A stretch of 64,000 nt of DNA from Megaustenia siamemsis (taxonomy: Eukaryota; Mollusca; Gastropoda; Stylommatophora; Ariophantidae). The translations under genes were made by a program, and so were the position numbers. The first letter of the stretch is position 1; each line of letters begins with the position of its first letter. Where the stretch lies: assembly GCA_032433765.1 (NCBI GenBank), contig JAVIAB010000160.1, forward strand, positions 18,159,549-18,223,548, in the 5' to 3' direction. Below, piece by piece: positions 9,430-21,600 of this stretch. Below the pieces are notes generated by a model. The model searched no databases. It had not been told where the DNA came from and saw only the letters and a program-made list of their open reading frames with translations.

Positions 9430-12400
9430 TCATTAGAAGTTTGGGCACAGAGATGATATGGTCGTTAGAAGTTTGGGCACAGAAATGATATGGTCATTAG
9501 AAGTTTGAGCATAGAGATGATATGGTCATTAGAAGTTTGGACACAGAGATGATATGGTCATTAGAAGTTTGGGCGCAGAGATGATATGGTCATTAGAAGT
9601 TTGAGCTCAGAGATGATATGGTCATTAGAAGTTTGAGCTCAGAGATGATATGGTCATTAGAAGTTTGAGCTCAGAGATGATATGGTCATTAGAAGTTTGA
9701 GCACAGAGATGATATGGTCGTTAGAAGTTTGAGCTCAGAGATGATATGGTCATTAGAAGTTTGAGCTCAGAGATGATATGGTCATTAGAAGTTTGAGCTC
9801 AGAGATGATATGGTCATTAGAAGTTTGAGCACAGAGATGATATGGTCATTAGAAGTTTGGACACAGAGATGACATGGTCATTAGAAGTTTGAGCTCAGAG
9901 ATGACATGGTCATTAGAAGTTTGAGCTCAGAGATGATATGGTCATTAGAAGTTTGAGCACAGAGATGATATGGTCATTAGAAGTTTGGACACAGAGATGA
10001 CATGGTCATTAGAAGTTTGAGCACAGAGATGATATGGTCATTAGAAGTTTGAGCACAGAGATGATATGGTCATTAGAAGTTTGAGCACAGAGATGATATG
10101 GTCATTAGAAGTTTGGACACAGAGATGATATGGTCATTAGAAGCTTGGACACAGAGATGACATGGTCATTAGAAGTTTGAGCACAGAGATGATATGGTCA
10201 TTAGAAGTTTGAGCACAGAGATGATATGGTCATTAGAAGATTGAGCACAGAGATGATATGGTCATTAGAAGTTTGAGCACAGAGATGATATGGTCATTAG
10301 AAGTTTGAGCACAGAGATGATATGGTCATTAGAAGTTTGGACACAGAGATGATATGGTCATTAGAAGTTTGGACACAGAGATGACATGGTCATTAGAAGT
10401 TTGAGCACAGAGATGATATGGTCATTAGAAGTTTGAGCACAGAGATGATATGGTCATTAGAAGTTTGGACACAGAGATGATATGGTCATTAGAAGTTTGG
10501 ACACAGAGATGACATGGTCATTAGAAGTTTGAGATCAGAGATGATATGGTCATTAGAAGTTTGAGCACAGAGATGATATGGTCATTAGAAGTTTGGACAC
10601 AGAGATGATATGGTCATTAGAAGTTTGGACACAGAGATGACATGGTCATTAGAAGTTTGAGCTCAGAGATGATATGGTCATTAGAAGTTTGAGCACAGAG
10701 ATGATATGGTCATTAGAAGTTTGAGCACAGAGATGATATGGTCATTAGAAGTTTGAGCACAGAGATGATATGGTCGTTAGAAGTTTGGGCACAGAGATGA
10801 TATGGTCATTAGAAGTTTGAGCTCAGAGATGATATGGTCATTAGAAGTTTGAGCACAGAGATGATATGGTCATTAGAAGTTTGAGCACAGAGATGATATG
10901 GTCGTTAGAAGTTTGGACACAGAGATGACATGGTCATTAGAAGTTTGAGCTCAGAGATGATATGGTCATTAGAAGTTTGAGCACAGAGATGATATGGTCA
11001 TTAGAAGTTTGAGCACAGAGATGATATGGTCATTAGAAGTTTGAGCACAGAGATGATATGGTCGTTAGAAGTTTGGGCACAGAGATGATATGGTCATTAG
11101 AAGTTTGAGCACAGAGATGACATGGTCATTAGAAGTTTGAGCTCAGAGATGATATGGTCATTAGAAGTTTGAGCTCAGAGATGATATGGTCATTAGAAGT
11201 TTGAGCACAGAGATGATATGGTCATTAGAAGTTTGGACACAGAGATGACATGGTCATTAGAAGTTTGAGCTCAGAGATGACATGGTCATTAGAAGTTTGA
11301 GCTCAGAGATGATATGGTCATTAGAAGTTTGAGCACAGAGATGATATGGTCATTAGAAGTTTGGACACAGAGATGACATGGTCATTAGAAGTTTGAGCAC
11401 AGAGATGATATGGTCATTAGAAGTTTGGGTACAGAGATGATATGGTCATTAGAAGTTTGGGTACAGAGATGATATGGTCATTAGAATTTTGAGCACAGAG
11501 ATGATATGGTCATTAGAAGTTTGGACACAGAGATGATATGGTCATTAGAAGTTTGGACACAGAGATGACATGGTCATTAGAAGTTTGAGCACAGAGATGA
11601 CATGGTCATTAGAAGTTTGAGCACAGAGATGATATGGTCATTAGAAGTTTGAGCACAGAGATGATATGGTCATTAGAAGTTTGAGCACAGAGATGACATG
11701 GTCATTAGAAGTTTGAGCTCAGAGATGACATGGTCATTAGATGTTTCAGCTCAGAGATGATATGGTCATTAGAAGTTTGAGCACAGAGATGATATGGTCA
11801 TTAGAAGTTTGAGCACAGAGATGATATGGTCATTAGAAGTTTGAGCACAGAGATGATATGGTCATTAGAAGTTTGGACACAGAGATGACATGGTCATTAG
11901 AAGTTTGGACACAGAGATGACATGGTCATTAGAAGTTTGAGCTCAGAGATGATATGGTCATTAGAAGTTTGAGCACAGAGATGATATGGTCATTAGAAGT
12001 TTGAGCACAGAGATGATATGGTCATTAGAAGTTTGAGCACAGAGATGATATGGTCGTTAGAAGTTTGGGCACAGAGATGATATGGTCATTAGAAGTTTGA
12101 GCACAGAGATGATATGGTCATTAGAAGTTTGAGCACAGAGATGATATGGTCATTAGAAGTTTGAGCACAGAGATGATATGGTCGTTAGAAGTTTGGACAC
12201 AGAGATGACATGGTCATTAGAAGTTTGAGCTCAGAGATGATATGGTCATTAGAAGTTTGAGCACAGAGATGATATGGTCATTAGAAGTTTGAGCACAGAG
12301 ATGATATGGTCATTAGACGTTTGGACACAGAGATGACATGGTCATTAGAAGTTTGAGCTCAGAGATGACATGGTCATTAGAAGTTTGAGCTCAGAGATGA

Positions 12401-15400
12401 TATGGTCATTAGAAGTTTGAGCACAGAGATGATATGGTCATTAGAAGTTTGGACACAGAGATGACATGGTCATTAGAAGTTGGAGCACAGAGATGATATG
12501 GTCATTAGAAGTTTGGGCACAGAGATGATATGGTCATTAGAATTTTGAGCACAGAGATGATAAGGTCATTAGAAGTTTGGACACAGAGATGATATGGTCA
12601 TTAGAAGTTTGGACACAGAGATGACATGGCCATTAGAAGTTTGAGCACGGAGATGACATGGTCATTAGAAGTTTGAGCACAGAGATGATATGGTCATTAG
12701 AAGATTGAGCACAGAGATGATATGGTCATTAGAAGTTTGAGCACAGAGATTATATGGTCATTAGAAGTTTGAGCTCAGAGATGACATGGTCATTAGAAGT
12801 TTCAGCTCAGAGATGATATGGTCATTAGAAGTTTGAGCACAGAGATGATATGGTCATTAGAAGTTTGAGCACAGAGATGATATGGTCATTAGAAGTTTGA
12901 GCACAGAGATGATATGGTCATTAGAAGTTTGGACACAGAGATGACATGGTCATTAGAAGTTTGAGCTCAGAGATGATATGGTCATTAGAAGTTTGAGCAC
13001 AGAGATGATATGGTCATTAGAAGTTTGGACACAGAGATGACATGGTCATTAGAAGATTGAGCACAGAGATGATATGGTCATTAGAAGTTTGAGCACAGAG
13101 ATGATATGGTCATTAGAAGTTTGAGCACAGAGATGATATGGTCATTAGAAGTTTGGACACAGAGATGATATGGTCATTAGAAGTTTGAGCTCGGAGATGA
13201 TATGGTCATTAGAAGTTTGAGCACAGAGATGATATGGTCATTAGAAGTTTGAGCACAGAGATGATATGGTCGTTAGAAGTTTGGACACAGAGATGACATG
13301 GTCATTAGAAGTGTGAGCTCAGAGATGATATGGTCATTAGAAGTTTGAGCACAGAGATGATATGGTCATTAGAAGTTTGAGCACAGAGATGATATGGTCA
13401 TTAGAAGTTTGAGCACAGAGATGATATGGTCATTAGAAGTTTGGACACAGAGATGACATGGTCATTAGAAGTTTGAGCACAGAGATGATATGGTCATTAG
13501 AAGTTTGAGCACAGAGATGATATGGTCATTAGAAATTTGAGCACAGAGATGTTATGGTCATTAGAAGTTTGGACACAGAGATGACATGGTCATTAGAAGT
13601 TTGGACACAGAGATGATATGGTCATTAGAAGTTTGGACACAGAGATGACATGGTCATTAGAAGTTTGAGCACAGAGATGATATGGCCATTAGAAGTTTGA
13701 GCACAGAGATGATATGGTCATTAGAAGTTTGGACACAGAGATGATATGGTCATTAGAAGTTTGAGCACAGAGATGATATGGTCATTAGAAGTTTGAGCAC
13801 AGAGATGATATGGTCATTAGAAGTTTGAGCACAGAGATGATATGGTCATTAGAAGTTTGGACACAGAGATGACATGGTCATTAGAAGTTTGAGCACAGAG
13901 ATGATATGGTCATTAGAAGTTTGAGCACAGAGATGATATGGTCATTAGAAGTTTGAGCACAGAGATGATATGGTCATTAGAAGTTTGGACACAGAGATGG
14001 CATGGTCATTAGAATTTTGGACACAGAGATGATATGGTCATTAGAAGTTTGAGCACAGAGATATGGTCATTAGAAGTTTGAGCACAGAGATGATATGGTC
14101 GTTAGAAGTTTGGGCACAGAGATGATATGGTCATTAGAAGTTTGAGCACAGAGATGACATGGTCATTAGAAGTTTGAGCTCAGAGATGATATGGTCATTA
14201 GAAGTTTGAGCTCAGAGATGATATGGTCATTAGAAGTTTGGACACAGAGATGATATGGTCATTAGAAGTTTCAGCACAGAGATGATATGGTCATTAGAAG
14301 TTTGAGCACAGAGATGATATGGTCATTAGAAGTTTCAGCACAGAGATGATATGGTCATTAGAAGTTTGGGCACAGAGATGATATGGTCATTAGAAGTTTG
14401 AGCACAGAGATGATATGGTCGTTAGAAGTTTGGGCACAGAGATGATATGGTCATTAGAAGTTTGAGCACAGAGATGATATGGTCATTAGAAGTTTGAGCA
14501 CAGAGATGATATGGTCATTAGAAGTTTGAGCACAGAGATGATATGGTCATTAGAAGTTTGGGCACAGAGATGATATGGTCATTAGAAGTTTGGGCACAGA
14601 GATGATATGGTCATTAGAAGTTTGAGCACAGAGATGATATGGTCATTAGAAGTTTGGACACAGAGATGATATGGTCATTAGAAGTTTGAGCACAGAGAAG
14701 ATATGGTCATTAGAAGTTTGAGCTCAGAGATGATATGGTCATTAGAAGTTTGAGCTCAGAGATGATATGGTCATTAGAAGTTTGAGCTCAGAGATGATAT
14801 GGTCATTAGAAGTTTGAGCACAGAGATGATATGGTCATTAGAAGTTTGGGCACAGAGATGATATGGTCATTAGAAGTTTGGGCACAGAGATGATATGGTC
14901 ATTAGAAGTTTGAGCACAGAGATGATATGGTCATTAGAAGTTTGGGCACAGAGATGATATGGTCATTAGAAGTTTGAGCACAGAGATGATATGGTCATTA
15001 GAAGTTTGGACACAGAGATGATATGGTCATTAGAAGTTTGAGCACAGAGATGATATGGTCATTAGAAGTTTGAGCACAGAGATGATATGGTCATTAGAAG
15101 TTTGGGCACAGAGATGATATGGTCGTTAGAAGTTTGGGCACAGAGATGATATGGTCATTAGACGTTTGAGCACAGAGTTGACATGGTCATTAGAAGTTTG
15201 AGCTCAGAGATGATATGGTCATTAGAAGTTTGAGCTCAGAAATGATATGGTCATTAGAAGTTTGAGCACAGAGATGATATGGTCATTAGAAGTTTGGACA
15301 CAGAGATGACATGGTCATTAGAAGTTTGAGCACTGAGATGATATGGTCATTAGAAGTTTGGGCACAGAGATGATATGGTAATTAGAAGTTTGGACACAGA

Positions 15401-16612
15401 GATGATATGGTCATTAGAAGTTTGAGCACAGAGATGATATGGTCATTAGAAGTTTGGGCACAGAGATGATATGGTCATTAGAAGTTTGAGCACAGAGATG
15501 ATATGGTCGTTAAAAGTTTGGGCACAGAGATGATATGGTCATTAGAAGTTTGAGCACAGAGATGACATGGTCATTAGAAGTTTGAGCACAGAGATGATAT
15601 GGTCATTAGAAGTTTGAGCTCAGAGATGATATGGTCATTAGAAGTTTGAGCTCAGAGATGATATGGTCATTAGAAGTTTGAGCACAGAGATGATATGGTC
15701 ATTAGAAGTTTGGACACAGAGATGACATGGTCATTAGAAGTTTGAGCTCAGAGATGACATGGTCATTAGAAGTTTGAGCACAGAGATGATATGGTCATTA
15801 GAAGTTTGGACAGAGAGATGACATGGTCATTAGAAGTTTGAGCTCAGAGATGATATGGTCATTAGAAGTTTGAGCTCAGAGATGATATGGTCATTAGAAG
15901 TTTGAGCTCAGAGTTGATATGGTCTGTTCGTTAGAAGTTTGAGCTCAGAGTTGATATGGTCATTAGAAGTTTGAGCTCAGAGATGATATGGTCATTAGAA
16001 GTTTGAGCTCAGAGATGATATGGTCATTAGAAGTTTGAGCACAGAGATGATATGGTCATTAGAAGTTTGAGCTCAGAGATGATATGGTCATTAGAAGTTT
16101 GAGCACAGAGATGATATGGTCATTAGAAGTTTGGGCACAGAGATGATATGGTCATTAGAAGTTTGAGCACAGAGATGATATGGTCATTAGAAGTTTGAGC
16201 TCAGAGATGATATGGTCATTAGAAGTTTGAGCTCAGAGATGATATGGTCATTAGAAGTTTGAGCACAGAGATGATATGGTCATTAGAAGTTTGAGCTCAG
16301 AGATGATATGGTCTGGTCGTTAGAAGTTTGAGCTCAGAGATGATATGGTCATTAGAAGTTTGAGCTCAGAGATGATATGGTCATTAGAAGTTTGAGCTCA
16401 GAGATGATATGGTCATTAGAAGTTTGAGCTCAGAGATGATATGGTCATTAGAAGTTTGAGCACAGAGATGATATGGTCATTAGAAGTTTGAGCTCAGAGA
16501 TGATATGGTCTGGTCGTTAGAAGTTTGAGCACAGAGATGATATGGTCATTAGAAGTTTGAGCTCAGAGATGATATGGTCTGGTCGTTAGAAGTTTGAGCT
16601 CAGAGTTCATAT
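9430..16612. repeat. Giant 32-bp minisatellite, about 220 copies
   Basis: A 7.2 kb array of a 32-bp unit: CATTAGAAGTTTGAGCAC then AGAGATGATATGGT. Main variable sites are GAGCAC, GAGCTC, GGACAC or GGGCAC; GATATGG or GACATGG; CATTAG or CGTTAG. Units are otherwise nearly identical. One short unit lacks four bases near 14059. The right edge carries 37-bp units with an extra TCTGG-like insertion (near 15925, 16313, 16509 and 16578). The unit has stops in its frames and is not coding. Confidence 0.99.
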
Positions 16613-16781
16613 TTTCCTACACTTTAAGGTGGAAACTCTGACGTAACTTGCGTATTTGATCAACTAGCACAAACTGCGATATTTATGCACAGAAAAGGTC
16701 CAAACATGCTAAATAAACATGCTATCTATAGTCATGAGCACACACGCGTGAAAGACATCGTCAATGACAGGTACTTTTTTT

Positions 16782-16990
16782 TAGGGTGCTTAGTTGGCCG
16801 TGTGCTCTAGCGTTTGTTTCTCGTGGCAAGCCGCTGTGTCGAGGAGTACGGGTTTGATCCTGCTTCAGGATATTTATTGTTGTTTGTTGGTTTTTTTTTT
16901 CTGTTGCTGGTTGTCTGTGATTTTTTTCACCGATTGCTGTAGAGATACCTCTTCCCTTGAAATGATTCGCAGAATAAAGGAAAAGAAAAA
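16782..16990 (+). mobile_element. SINE-C copy, plus strand
   Basis: tRNA-like head TTAGTTGGCCGTGTGCTC, internal TTTCTCGTGGCAAGCCGC, then a B-box-like GGGTTTGATCC, a T-rich body and CGATTGCTGTAGAGATACC. Matches the better copies at 30.99 and 32.84 kb. Confidence 0.8.
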
Positions 16991-17034
16991 AGTGGAATAA
17001 ATTATCAACCACGGAATAATATACGCTACAAGGT

Positions 17035-17140
17035 TTCAGGTTTTCATGAACAGAAACTTTCCGAGGCGACAGATCAACTAATTATTTTAGGGGAAGAGCA
17101 GTGTTTACAACACTCGGAAAAATCCACAAATAACTCTATA
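17035..17140 (-). mobile_element. SINE-C tail fragment, minus strand
   Basis: GGAAGAGCAGTGTTTACA then CACTCGGAAAAA matches the reversed tail of SINE-C at 25.44 and 30.81 kb. No head is present. Confidence 0.65.
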
Positions 17141-17149
17141 CTATAATCA

Positions 17150-17430
17150 GGAGAACACATGCACGAAGGACATCGGAAGTGATAGTAGAAGTAAAGGCTT
17201 TAAGATGCACCAAGATGAATAGAGATGCGAAGTTGCTGTAAAGGTGATGATAATAGCAATACTAAAAAAAAAAAAAAAAAAGAAGAAAAAAAGTGGCATG
17301 GTGACAGCTTTACGTGGTAATGGACAAAACAAAAGTCAACGTTACGGCCTAGTATGCCTTCAGCTGGAGCAACAAACAACAAACACAAAAAATATATATA
17401 AGGATATGTGCACAAATCTAACTACATGGC
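17150..17430 (-). repeat. Dispersed repeat with a GGCC...GGCC hairpin
   Basis: On the minus strand it reads CAGCTGAAGGCATACTAGGC then CGTAACGTTGAC, and later GGTGACAG-like sequence and a long T-run. It resembles 30.19-30.31 kb (CAGCTGAAGGCC then GGGCCGAAACGTC). A 19-base A-run lies at about 17264-17282. Family unknown. Confidence 0.5.
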
Positions 17431-17479
17431 GATAATATGCTAGATACTCAAGAAAAAAGATACTCGGAAGTGATTGCCA

Positions 17480-17680
17480 GTTTTAGAGGTTGTTTAGCTT
17501 GCGAAGTACCGTAATGCAGGTTTCTCGTGACAAGACGCTGTCTTCAGGAGTACGGATTCGATCATGCTTCAGCCTGTCTTTTATTCTTAGTCTTTCTTTC
17601 TTCTGTTGTTGATAATTTGTTTATTTTTCCGACAGTTGTAAACTTACATCTTCCCCTGAAATGATTCGTTTCATGCTTTC
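17480..17680 (+). mobile_element. SINE-C copy, diverged
   Basis: Shows TTTCTCGTGACAAGACGCTG, then AGTACGGATTCGATC (B-box region), a T-rich body and GTTGTAAACTTACATCTTCC. More diverged than the neighbouring copy. Confidence 0.7.
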
Positions 17681-17739
17681 TTCATATTTGAACATCTTAG
17701 AAGAAATAAATAATGCCTGCTAGGAACAGATACATGGAC

Positions 17740-18066
17740 TCATGTAATACAGAACACTAGTGTTATCAACCTACTGCCAGCTCAACAAAATAGAACGAGT
17801 AATGATCTGTAGATTCCGAACAGACCATAGCGAGGTTGAGGTCATATCTTTTCGACAGACTAGAGATAGGACTTTCTGATGAATGTGACGCAGGCAAAAT
17901 GGCTACTGGACATTTACTACAATTATGCCCCAACACGATGAGTAGAGAAAGATTTTGTGGCCATCACTGGTACCATACCGGGACAAGCTGTATGGTGACT
18001 TCACTGGCTGCAGTGCTTTGGTCGAGTTTATTAAAACTGACGTCTAGAGGTGTACAATGGAGATGA
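17740..18066 (+). mobile_element. Degenerate LINE C-terminal zinc-knuckle tail
   Basis: Frames around 17790-17960 read VMICRFRTDHSEVEV, then after a frame change RLEIGLSDECDAGKM and TGHLLQLCPN. This matches the order of the block after RNase H in LINEs (RLRTGH, then C-C-H-C). The GHN is decayed to DHS. Pseudogene fragment. Confidence 0.6.
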
Positions 18067-18195
18067 AGAGCATATAAGAAAGATAACCCGTTGCAACCAA
18101 ACCTGTATGGAACCAAATAGAAGCTCTCGGCAATATCCACATTTATCTCAAATCATTTGTAACCCATTATCGTGTGGATGTGTCGAATATAGGCT

Positions 18196-18412
18196 ATAGT
18201 TCGTTCACAAATTCGTGCCCACAGAGTCGATCAATTATCTCGGAAACTGTTTTCACACATATTTAGTAACAAGACATACACACATTTAGTAACAAAACAC
18301 ACACACATTTAGTAACAAGACACACACACATTTAGTAACAACACATACACACATTTATAGTTCGTTCACAAATTCGTGCTAACAGAGCTGATCAATTATC
18401 TCGGAAAATATT
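18196..18412. repeat. CA-rich minisatellite flanked by a duplicated segment
   Basis: About four units of ACACATTTAGTAACAAGAC at 18257-18355. The flanks share TTCGTTCACAAATTCGTGC and GATCAATTATCTCGGAAA (near 18203-18246 and 18361-18405), so the array sits between direct duplicates. The unit is the reverse complement of the large array at 42.3-43.7 kb. Confidence 0.88.
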
Positions 18413-18847
18413 TGATGAATTTCTGTAATTCTTTTCTTGAAATGTTTTTTTTTTTTTGACCGACCTTCAGATTTTATAACATTTAAGTACAAAGGTAGTC
18501 TGAATTTTGCACAATTCGTTTTTTTTTTTTTTTGTTATATAATTTTAGGAAAATATATAACCGCGTGCTCTAAATATTAGATTGTACTGTAAATTATGTT
18601 AATTTTCTAACAAAGCAAGATAAAGGCGTATCCGTATTACATTGAAGAGGGCAACATTTTTCCTTTGATTTTATTTCTTCGTCATAGGGATAGGTAAACT
18701 TTGACCAAAGTATCAAACACATATATTCGCCAAATAGCAGGCGTGTCATCAACAAAATATATGGAACGACCAGAACATCAAACACATATAGTCAGCAAAT
18801 AGTAAAAGTGTCATCAACAAAATTGTGCATATGTCATACATATGTAA

Positions 18848-20030
18848 TTACGAATCAGAAGTCTCTAAGAGGTTGACAACTGTTAACGGTTGGACAAACT
18901 GCAATCCATCTCGTTGCCAGTATTGTTCTTCTCTGAGTACATGGTCGTCACATTTTCTCCAGTACTCAATGTCTATCGTTGAGAGGGCATCACGCGTCAA
19001 TTCTTTAACATGACAAATTTTAAATATCGTGTTCTGCGCAGCAACTTGCCCTTTGACTTTAGCCCACGGGAGATCTAATGGGTTGAGGTGCGAATGATAA
19101 GGTGGGGGGGGGGGGGGGCATGAGATGTGTGACCATACTTTTGCAATTATTTTATCAATTTGATATAACTTTGTCTTCCTAGTTTGTCTAACAAGTTGCA
19201 ACAACTCTGGTTTTAACTGGGTGTTTTGAAAGGAAACATTTTCTTTTCTAAGCCATGTGATGAGTTGATCTTTTGTGCTTGACGAATTAGGAACTTTGTC
19301 CGCCAGTGCTACCGCATTATGATAGGATGCATTGTCCATTACAAGACATAAAGGTCTATCCAGAATGGGGAGTAGAGTGTTCTCTATCCAGTCTCTGAAA
19401 ATTTGACCATTCATTTCAGTGTGGTAGTCCCTATTGTCTGTAGACTTTGATTGAAAAATAAGTTGTGTGTCATTAACAAGACCATTCTCTCTACTGCCAG
19501 CTTGTACCAATATAATGCGTTGTCCTTTGCTGCTGGGAATGCTTCTTTTATTTTCTCTGTCAACTGATTGCCACTCTTTCTCATATGTATGATGAGCATT
19601 GACCCACGTTTCATCCAAATATCGTAGCCTTCCCTTCGTCGCGCACTGATCTACCTCAGGTATTTGCTTCGGGCAGCTATCAGGTGTAGTTTATCACAAA
19701 CAATATTTCTAACACTAGCAGATTATCCAAAAGTGAAACCAAAGCCTCTTACGATCTTCCAAAAGAGTCGTTTTTGAGATTTTAATATCACATTCTAATT
19801 GCAGTCGAACTTTAAATTTTCACAGTGTAACAAGTTGATGCGAATCAAACATTTTCAAAATCTCACGTCTAATAACATCTTTGTCAAAATCTCACGTCTA
19901 ATAACATCTTTGTCAAAGTCATCAACTTCCATTTTTCTTCCTTGCTTGACCGTCGCCTCTGCAGAATCAAAGTTCTGTCCTATCCATGAATTGAATGACT
20001 TTCTATCTATATTTAGAGCTGCCCGTGTAC
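18848..20030 (-). pseudogene. IS630/Tc1/mariner-group transposase relic (possibly DD82E type)
   Basis: A cut-and-paste DNA transposase on the minus strand, broken. The main frame (18848-19618, 256 aa) begins at the first catalytic Asp (LDETWVNAHHTYEKEW), has the second in LCLVMDNASYHN, and ends the catalytic core at YHSHLNPLDLPWAKVKG, where the usual Glu of LNPIE is Asp. Between the second and third acidic residues there are 86 residues, long for Tc1 or mariner (about 34). Six prolines before YH come from a 15-base G-run at 19104-19118; removing four gives 82. Upstream, broken frames still show ECDIKISKTTLL and VDDFDKDVIRREIL. A direct duplication of about 30 bp (19860-19915) breaks the N-terminal part. 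No terminal inverted repeats were located. Confidence 0.8.
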
Positions 20031-20354
20031 TATTTACTAGGGTTTTTTAAATATATTGTAAAATATAGCCGACCTCTTTTATATTCCTTGCAAAAGTGCT
20101 TGTAGAATAACACAGTTACCTTTTGCATAGTGATGAATTTACACTTTAAACTCTTCAAGAAAAAGCATTGGACAGAATTAACAGAGATAAACTATGGGAG
20201 ATATTAACAGCAAACACAGTAAGCCAAAATCTAACCAACCTTTGTGAATCTACATCAACAACAGATGCACAGTCAGAACAGCAACAGGCTACACCGATCA
20301 CTTTGAATTAAAACATAAGTAAAACAGGGTTCTTACTGCCACTTCTTTTGTTTA

Positions 20355-20829
20355 TTACCAACTCGGTAAGCTACCAACTCGGTAAGCTACCAACTCGGTA
20401 AGCTACCAACTCGGTAAGCTACCAACTCGGTAAGCTACCAACTCGGTAAGCTACCAACTCGGTAAGCTACCAACTCGGTAAGCTACCAACTCGGTAAGCT
20501 ACCAACTCGGTAAGCTACCAACTCGGCAAGCTGCCAACTCGGTAAGCTGCCAACTCGGTAAGCTGCCAACTCGGTAAGCTACCAACTCAGTAAGCTACCA
20601 ACTCGGTAAGCTGCCAACTCGGCAAGCTACCAACTCGGCAAGCTGCCAACTCGGCAAGCTACCAACTCGGTAAGCTACCAACTCGGTAAGCTACCAACTC
20701 GGTAAGCTACCAACTCGGTAAGCTACCAACTCGGCAAGCTACCAACTCGGTAAGCTACCAACTCGGCAAGCTACCAACTCGGCAAGCTGCCAACTCGGTA
20801 AGCTACCAACTCAGTAAGCTACCAACTCG
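20355..20829. repeat. 16-bp minisatellite inside LINE-d
   Basis: About 30 copies of TACCAACTCGGTAAGC with TACC/TGCC and GGTA/GGCA variants. It lies exactly between the RT segments PLLLFI and GINELLLA. Confidence 0.97.
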
Positions 20830-20867
20830 TCAGATGGAGTGGGGATTAACGAGCTTCTCCTTGCAGT

Positions 20868-21600
20868 TGATATGGAACTAATGCACGGACAAATAGAAGA
20901 CCCGCAAGAACATATAAAATCCAGAACTAATGCACGGACAAATAGAAGACCCGCAAGAACATATAAAACACAGAACTAATGCACGGACAAATAGAAGACC
21001 CGCAAGAACATATAAAATCCAGAACTAATGCACGGACAAATAGAAGACCCGCAAGAACATATAAAACACAGAACTAATGCACGGACAAATAGAAGACCTG
21101 CAAGAACATATAAAATACAGAACTAATGCACGGACAAATAGAAGACATGCAAGAACATATAAAATCCAGAACTAATGCACTGACAAATAGAAGACCTGCA
21201 AGAACATATAAAATCCAGAACTAATGCACGGACAAATAGAAGACATGCAAGAACATATAAAATCCAGAACTAATGCACGGACAAATAGAAGACCTGCAAG
21301 AACATTTAAAATCCAGAACTAATGCACGGACAAGTAGAAGACCTGCAAGAACATATAAAATCCAGAACTAATGCACGGACAAATAGAAGACCTGCAAGAA
21401 CATATAAAATACAGAACTAATGCACGGACAAATAGAAGACCTGCAATAAAACATAAAATCCAGAACTAATGCACGGACAAATAGAAGACCTGCAAGAACA
21501 TATAAAATCCAGAACTAATGCACGGACAAATAGAAGACCTGCAAGAACATATAAAATCCAGAACTAATGCACGGACAAATAGAAGACCAGCAAGAACATA
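20868..21600. repeat. 49-bp minisatellite inside LINE-d
   Basis: About 15 copies of a unit containing AACTAATGCACGGACAAATA then GAAGACCTGCAAGAACAT. The first unit is in frame with the RT segment that follows the catalytic region (ELMHGQIED). 49 is not a multiple of three, so the array destroys the frame. Confidence 0.97.

Noticed and set aside
9430..16612. CRISPR-like regular repeat array
   Set aside because: Units abut with no unique spacers, the genome is eukaryotic and no cas-like genes exist. It is a minisatellite.
17836..18066. 76-codon plus frame as a host gene
   Set aside because: It overlaps the decayed zinc-knuckle block of a LINE and is frameshifted relative to it.
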